Assembly: GCF_004795055.1 (NCBI RefSeq)
Contig: NZ_SSBJ01000002.1
Coordinates: 1 to 64,000 of the forward strand
Direction: 5' to 3'
From: Streptomyces sp. A1136
GTDB taxonomy: Bacteria; Actinomycetota; Actinomycetes; Streptomycetales; Streptomycetaceae
Length of the DNA: 64,000 nt
Under the pieces are notes generated by a model. It saw only the letters and a program-made list of their open reading frames with translations, searched no databases and was not told the origin of the DNA. Position numbers and translations under genes: made by a program. Below are positions 61,071-64,000 of this stretch, in pieces; within the stretch, counting starts at the first letter, position 1; every line of letters starts with the position of its first letter.

Positions 61071-61720
61071 GCCGTTGCTCCTTCGAGGGCCGGGGCGGTG
61101 GTGGCGCGCGAGCGCTGGTACCAGTCGTACGCGCCCCACAGGACGAGCGCGAAGTAGACGACGTAGACGAGGCCGGAGAAGGCCAGGCCGTTGGTGAAGG
61201 CGAGCGGGACGCCGACGAGGTCGACGAGGAGCCAGGCGAACCAGAACTCGACCAGGCCGCGGGCCTGGGCGACCATCGCGAAGATGGTGCCGACGAAGAT
61301 GTACGCGTCGGCCCAGGGGCTCCACGACAGGTTCGGGAACAGGGTGAACAGGCCGCCCACGGCGAGGGTGCCGAGGGCCGCTCCGGCCAGGAGCAGGCCG
61401 CGCTCGCGCCAACTCGCCGTGCGGACGGCGATGGAGCCGTCCTGGGCCTGCTGCCTGCCGCGCTGCCAGGCGCGCCAGCCCCATACGGCAACGCCGATGA
61501 CGAGGAGCTGCTTGCCGACGCCGCCGGCGAGGTGGGCGGAGGCGTAGGCGGCGATCAGGATCAGGCCGGACAGGAGCTGGGCGGGCCAGGTCCATATGGA
61601 GCGGCGCCAGCCGAGCGCGAGGGCGGCCAGGCCCATCAGGTTGCCGATCATGTCGGACCAGATGACCTTCTGGCCGACGATCTCGAAGGCCTGGGCGTTG
61701 AGCCAGGTCAGGGCGGTCAC
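61067..61720 (-). CDS. ribM: RibM-type (PnuC family) riboflavin transporter
   Basis: A 217-residue PnuC-family membrane protein with about seven helices. Family motifs include [27 protein letters not shown] and [17 protein letters not shown]. Its place between ribE and ribBA, overlapping both neighbours by four bases, is that of RibM of S. davaonensis, which takes up riboflavin and roseoflavin by facilitated diffusion. Transport of another vitamin is the alternative. Confidence 0.9.
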   Translation of the reverse strand: MTALTWLNAQAFEIVGQKVIWSDMIGNLMGLAALALGWRRSIWTWPAQLLSGLILIAAYASAHLAGGVGKQLLVIGVAVWGWRAWQRGRQQAQDGSIAVRTASWRERGLLLAGAALGTLAVGGLFTLFPNLSWSPWADAYIFVGTIFAMVAQARGLVEFWFAWLLVDLVGVPLAFTNGLAFSGLVYVVYFALVLWGAYDWYQRSRATTAPALEGATA

Positions 61721-62340
61721 TGGTCGTCTCCTTCGGTGCGCAGCGGGTTCACGCCGGCGGCCAGCAGCCGCTCCACGTACTTCGCGAGGACGTCGACCTC
61801 CAGGTTGACCGGGTCGCCGGGCTGCTTGAGGCCGAGGGTGGTCAGGGCGAGGGTGGTCGGGATGAGGCTGATCGTGAACCAGTCGGCGGCGGCCTCCACC
61901 ACGGTGAGGCTGACGCCGTCGACGGTGATGGAGCCCTTCTCGACCACGTAGCGGGACAGGTGCGCCGGGAGGGCGACCTTGACGATCTCCCAGTGCTCGG
62001 AGGGGGTACGGGAGAGGATCTCGCCCGTGCCGTCCACGTGCCCCTGGACCAGGTGGCCGCCGAGGCGCCCGCCGAGTGCCATCGGGCGTTCCAGGTTGAC
62101 CCGCGAGCCCTCGGCCAGGGCGCCGAGGGAGGAGCGGTTCAGGGTCTCCTGCATGACATCGGCGGTGAACTCGCCGTCCGCGGTCTCCACGACGGTCAGA
62201 CAGACGCCGTTGACGGCGATGGAGTCGCCGTGCTTCGCGCCCTCGGTGACGAGGGGGCCGCGCAGGCGGAAGCGCGAGGCTTCGGCGAGCTGCTCGACGG
62301 CGGTGACCTCGCCCAGTTCTTCGACGATTCCGGTGAACAC
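61717..62340 (-). CDS. ribE: Riboflavin synthase, alpha chain
   Basis: A 207-residue riboflavin synthase with two similar lumazine-binding barrels: residues 1-97 ([22 protein letters not shown]) and 98-~200 ([22 protein letters not shown]). It turns two lumazines into riboflavin and the uracil precursor. GTG 62340 directly follows the ribD stop and the end overlaps ribM. Confidence 0.95.
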   Translation of the reverse strand: MFTGIVEELGEVTAVEQLAEASRFRLRGPLVTEGAKHGDSIAVNGVCLTVVETADGEFTADVMQETLNRSSLGALAEGSRVNLERPMALGGRLGGHLVQGHVDGTGEILSRTPSEHWEIVKVALPAHLSRYVVEKGSITVDGVSLTVVEAAADWFTISLIPTTLALTTLGLKQPGDPVNLEVDVLAKYVERLLAAGVNPLRTEGDDQ

Positions 62341-63483
62341 TCAGTGCTCCTTGGGGGCGGTGGTGGGGACGGCGGCGGTGGGGACCGTCGCGCGGGGGAC
62401 GGCGGTGACGCGCAGGTCGGTGCCGACGCGGACGGCCTCGGTGATGTCGAGGCGCACGGCGTGGACGATGGTGGTGACGCCCGCGTCGGAGAGGGCCGCG
62501 GGGCCCGCGCCGAGCAGGGCCGGGGCGAGGTAGCCGACGACCCGGTCGACGGCCCCGGCTTCGAGGAAGGCGCCCGCCAGGGTGGGGCCGCCTTCGAGGA
62601 ACAGGGAGCGCACGCCGCGGGCGTGCAGGGCGGTGAGGAGTTCGGGGACCGAGACGCGGCCGTCGTACAGGGGCAGCCGGAGCAGGTCGACGCCGGGCAG
62701 GTGGCGGGTGTCGGCGCCCTCGGCGACGACGAGCAGTGTCGGGGCCGCGTCGTCGAGGACGCGGGCCCCCGGGAGCAGTGAGGCGTGCGTGTCGAGGGCC
62801 ACGCGCAGGGGCTGGGTGGCGCCTTCGATGCCGCGTACGGCGAGGTGCGGGTCGTCGGCGCGCAGGGTGCCGCCGCCGACCAGGACGGCGTCGGCCTCGG
62901 CGCGCAGCCGGTGGACGTCGGCGCGGGACTCCGGGCAGGTGATCCAGCGGCTGCTGCCGTCGGCGGCGGCGCTGCGGCCGTCGAGGGTCGCGGCGTACTT
63001 CCAGGTGACGTGGGGGCGGCCCAGGCGTACGGAGGTCAGCCAGGCGGTGTTGCCCGCCTCGGCCTCGTCCCGCAGGAAGCCGCCCTCGACCTCGACACCG
63101 GCCGCGCGCAGGGTGGCGGCGCCGCCGCCGGCCTGCGGGGTGGGGTCGGGGACGGCGTAGACGACCCGGGTGACACCGGCGTCGATGAGAGCCTGCGCGC
63201 AGGGACCGGTGCGTCCGGTGTGGTTGCAGGGTTCGAGGGTGACGTAGGCGGTCCCGCCACGGGCGGCGGCGCCGGCCGCGCGCAGGGCGTGGACCTCGGC
63301 GTGCGGACCGCCGGCGCGCTGGTGCCAGCCCTCCCCCACGACCGTCCCGGCGGCGTCGGTGATGACGCAGCCGACGACGGGGTTGGGGCTGGTGGAACCG
63401 AGTCCGCGGGCCGCGAGCGCGATCGCCCGGCGCATGGCGGCGGCACCCGTCTCGGGTGCGGTCTGCGCGGCGTCTGTCGCCAC
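62341..63483 (-). CDS. ribD: Bifunctional deaminase/reductase RibD
   Basis: A 380-residue fusion. The N-terminal deaminase has H61-A-E63, C86 and C95 for zinc (PHAEVHAL, PCNHTGRTGPC). The C-terminal reductase has VTWKYAATLDGR and FLEGGPTLAGAFLEAG. The two act on the pyrimidine intermediate in steps 2 and 3 of riboflavin synthesis. GTG 63483 has AGGAGG five bases upstream and is preferred over ATG 63501, which would sit upstream of that site. An FMN riboswitch precedes it. Confidence 0.95.
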   Translation of the reverse strand: MATDAAQTAPETGAAAMRRAIALAARGLGSTSPNPVVGCVITDAAGTVVGEGWHQRAGGPHAEVHALRAAGAAARGGTAYVTLEPCNHTGRTGPCAQALIDAGVTRVVYAVPDPTPQAGGGAATLRAAGVEVEGGFLRDEAEAGNTAWLTSVRLGRPHVTWKYAATLDGRSAAADGSSRWITCPESRADVHRLRAEADAVLVGGGTLRADDPHLAVRGIEGATQPLRVALDTHASLLPGARVLDDAAPTLLVVAEGADTRHLPGVDLLRLPLYDGRVSVPELLTALHARGVRSLFLEGGPTLAGAFLEAGAVDRVVGYLAPALLGAGPAALSDAGVTTIVHAVRLDITEAVRVGTDLRVTAVPRATVPTAAVPTTAPKEH

Positions 63484-63653
63484 CGGGTCCTCCTGCCTCA
63501 TCGGGCACGGACTCCGGGGCCTGTCGGGATACGACAGATGAAGCGGGAAGCACACGCGGGGACGCCGAGCCGGAAAAACCGGTCCTCTCGGCGACATCCC
63601 GTGGGATGTGCCCGATGGACCGCCGACGGCGGCGTACCGGTGACTGGCCCGCC

Positions 63654-63780
63654 GCGCACTGCCTCCCATCCGGACTTTAACCGTCGGTCCAGGAATTTCA
63701 CCTGGTCAACCGGCCGCCGGCTGCGGACGGGTCGCGGACTATAACCGCCGGTTCGGAATTACACCGACCCCGGAGTGCGC
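63654..63780 (-). promoter_or_regulatory. FMN riboswitch (RFN element)
   Basis: On the minus strand the aptamer starts with P1 GCGCACT (63780-63774) pairing with AGTGCGC (63660-63654). Inside are the conserved RFN blocks: AATTCCGAACCGGCGGTTAT, TCCGCGACCCG, GGTGAAATTCCTGGACCGAC, GGTTAAAGTCCGGATGGGA. It should lower expression of the rib genes when FMN is high. A hairpin at 63564-63592 (GCCGAG...CTCGGC with an inner CCGG/CCGG and a T5 loop) lies between it and ribD and may belong to the expression platform; it lacks a U-tract, so control of translation is possible. Confidence 0.95.
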
Positions 63781-63917
63781 TGCTACTGGTACTAGGGCCA
63801 GTGTGCCACGGGCGATCTGCGGCCATGCGGGCGAGACGCTGTGGCCTGGCTCACAAACCGGCCGTTCTCAAGCGGAACGATCCGGCCGGCCCCCGCGGGC
63901 CGGGACGGCACGCGCGC

Positions 63918-63961
63918 GTTGGTCCAGACCTATTGACGCGGTGGTCTAGTCCTCTTAACGT
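63918..63961 (+). promoter_or_regulatory. Promoter with two DasR-like sites, for a gene right of the window
   Basis: TTGACG (63933-63938) and TAACGT (63956-63961), 17 bases apart, form a rightward promoter. TTGGTCCAGACC (63919-63930) and GTGGTCTAGTCC (63941-63952) are 12-base direct repeats 22 bases apart that flank and overlap the -35, the arrangement known for Streptomyces chitinase promoters, and both resemble the dre box. GGGAGGAGG near 63979 could be a ribosome site. From memory, S. coelicolor has a chitinase gene next to ribD. Confidence 0.75.
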
Positions 63962-64000
63962 TCCCTTCATCTTCCCCGGGAGGAGGCCCGCCGGCGTGCG

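Overview
The window reads as a chromosomal segment of a Streptomyces species or a very close relative. GC is very high throughout and third codon positions are mostly G or C. Actinomycete hallmarks include a conservon (cvnABCD), RbpA behind a SigR-type promoter, an SCO1431-type small membrane protein, DasR-like (dre) operators and many probable leaderless mRNAs. It looks like core chromosome rather than an island: no integrase, transposase, phage genes, tRNA or CRISPR were found.

Left edge (1-2.8 kb): the first ~290 bases, read on the minus strand, are the promoters and leader of a ribosomal RNA operon whose 16S gene lies just outside the window. Divergent from it run crr and ptsI (general PTS proteins), preceded by a dre-like site. 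At 2.9-11.5 kb lie a hypothetical protein, acetoacetyl-CoA synthetase, a GH31 alpha-glucosidase, a NUDIX hydrolase, a VanX-like dipeptidase, and a zinc-ribbon/OB protein coupled to a thiolase-like enzyme. At 11.7-16.1 kb is a complete four-gene conservon.

Centre (17-25 kb): a minus-strand operon encodes a kleisin-like protein, an Ala/Pro-rich repeat ORF, a small KITE/MukE-like protein and a 1575-residue SMC-like ATPase. Its order matches MukFEB/MksFEB/JetABC condensins, but no JetD/MksG nuclease gene is beside it. This is the most interesting locus here. Divergent from it are pxpABC (5-oxoprolinase). At 27-36 kb follow HEAT and ankyrin proteins, a small membrane protein with an FtsK-like ATPase whose P-loop lysine is missing, a MocR regulator, a glycerophosphodiesterase and an Atg22-like transporter.

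36-57 kb: rbpA, fxsA and a polyprenol-phosphate mannosyltransferase are followed by a mixed metabolic region (amidohydrolase, Lrp regulator, acyl-CoA dehydrogenase, methyltransferase, two phosphotransferase-fold proteins, C39-like peptidase, P-loop kinase, TPR-AAA ATPase, two CNNM/CBS membrane proteins). A decayed patch (47.0-48.3 kb) holds a frameshifted TetR gene. A short intergenic transcript with two competing hairpins is predicted at 51.5 kb.

Right edge (57.5-64 kb): a minus-strand run ribD-ribE-ribM-ribBA-ribH-hisE-hisG-PH is headed by an FMN riboswitch. Beyond it, a rightward promoter with two dre-like repeats points to a gene just outside, probably a chitinase. The two ends of the window thus both carry signals of amino-sugar/chitin control: PTS genes on the left, a chitinase-type promoter on the right.
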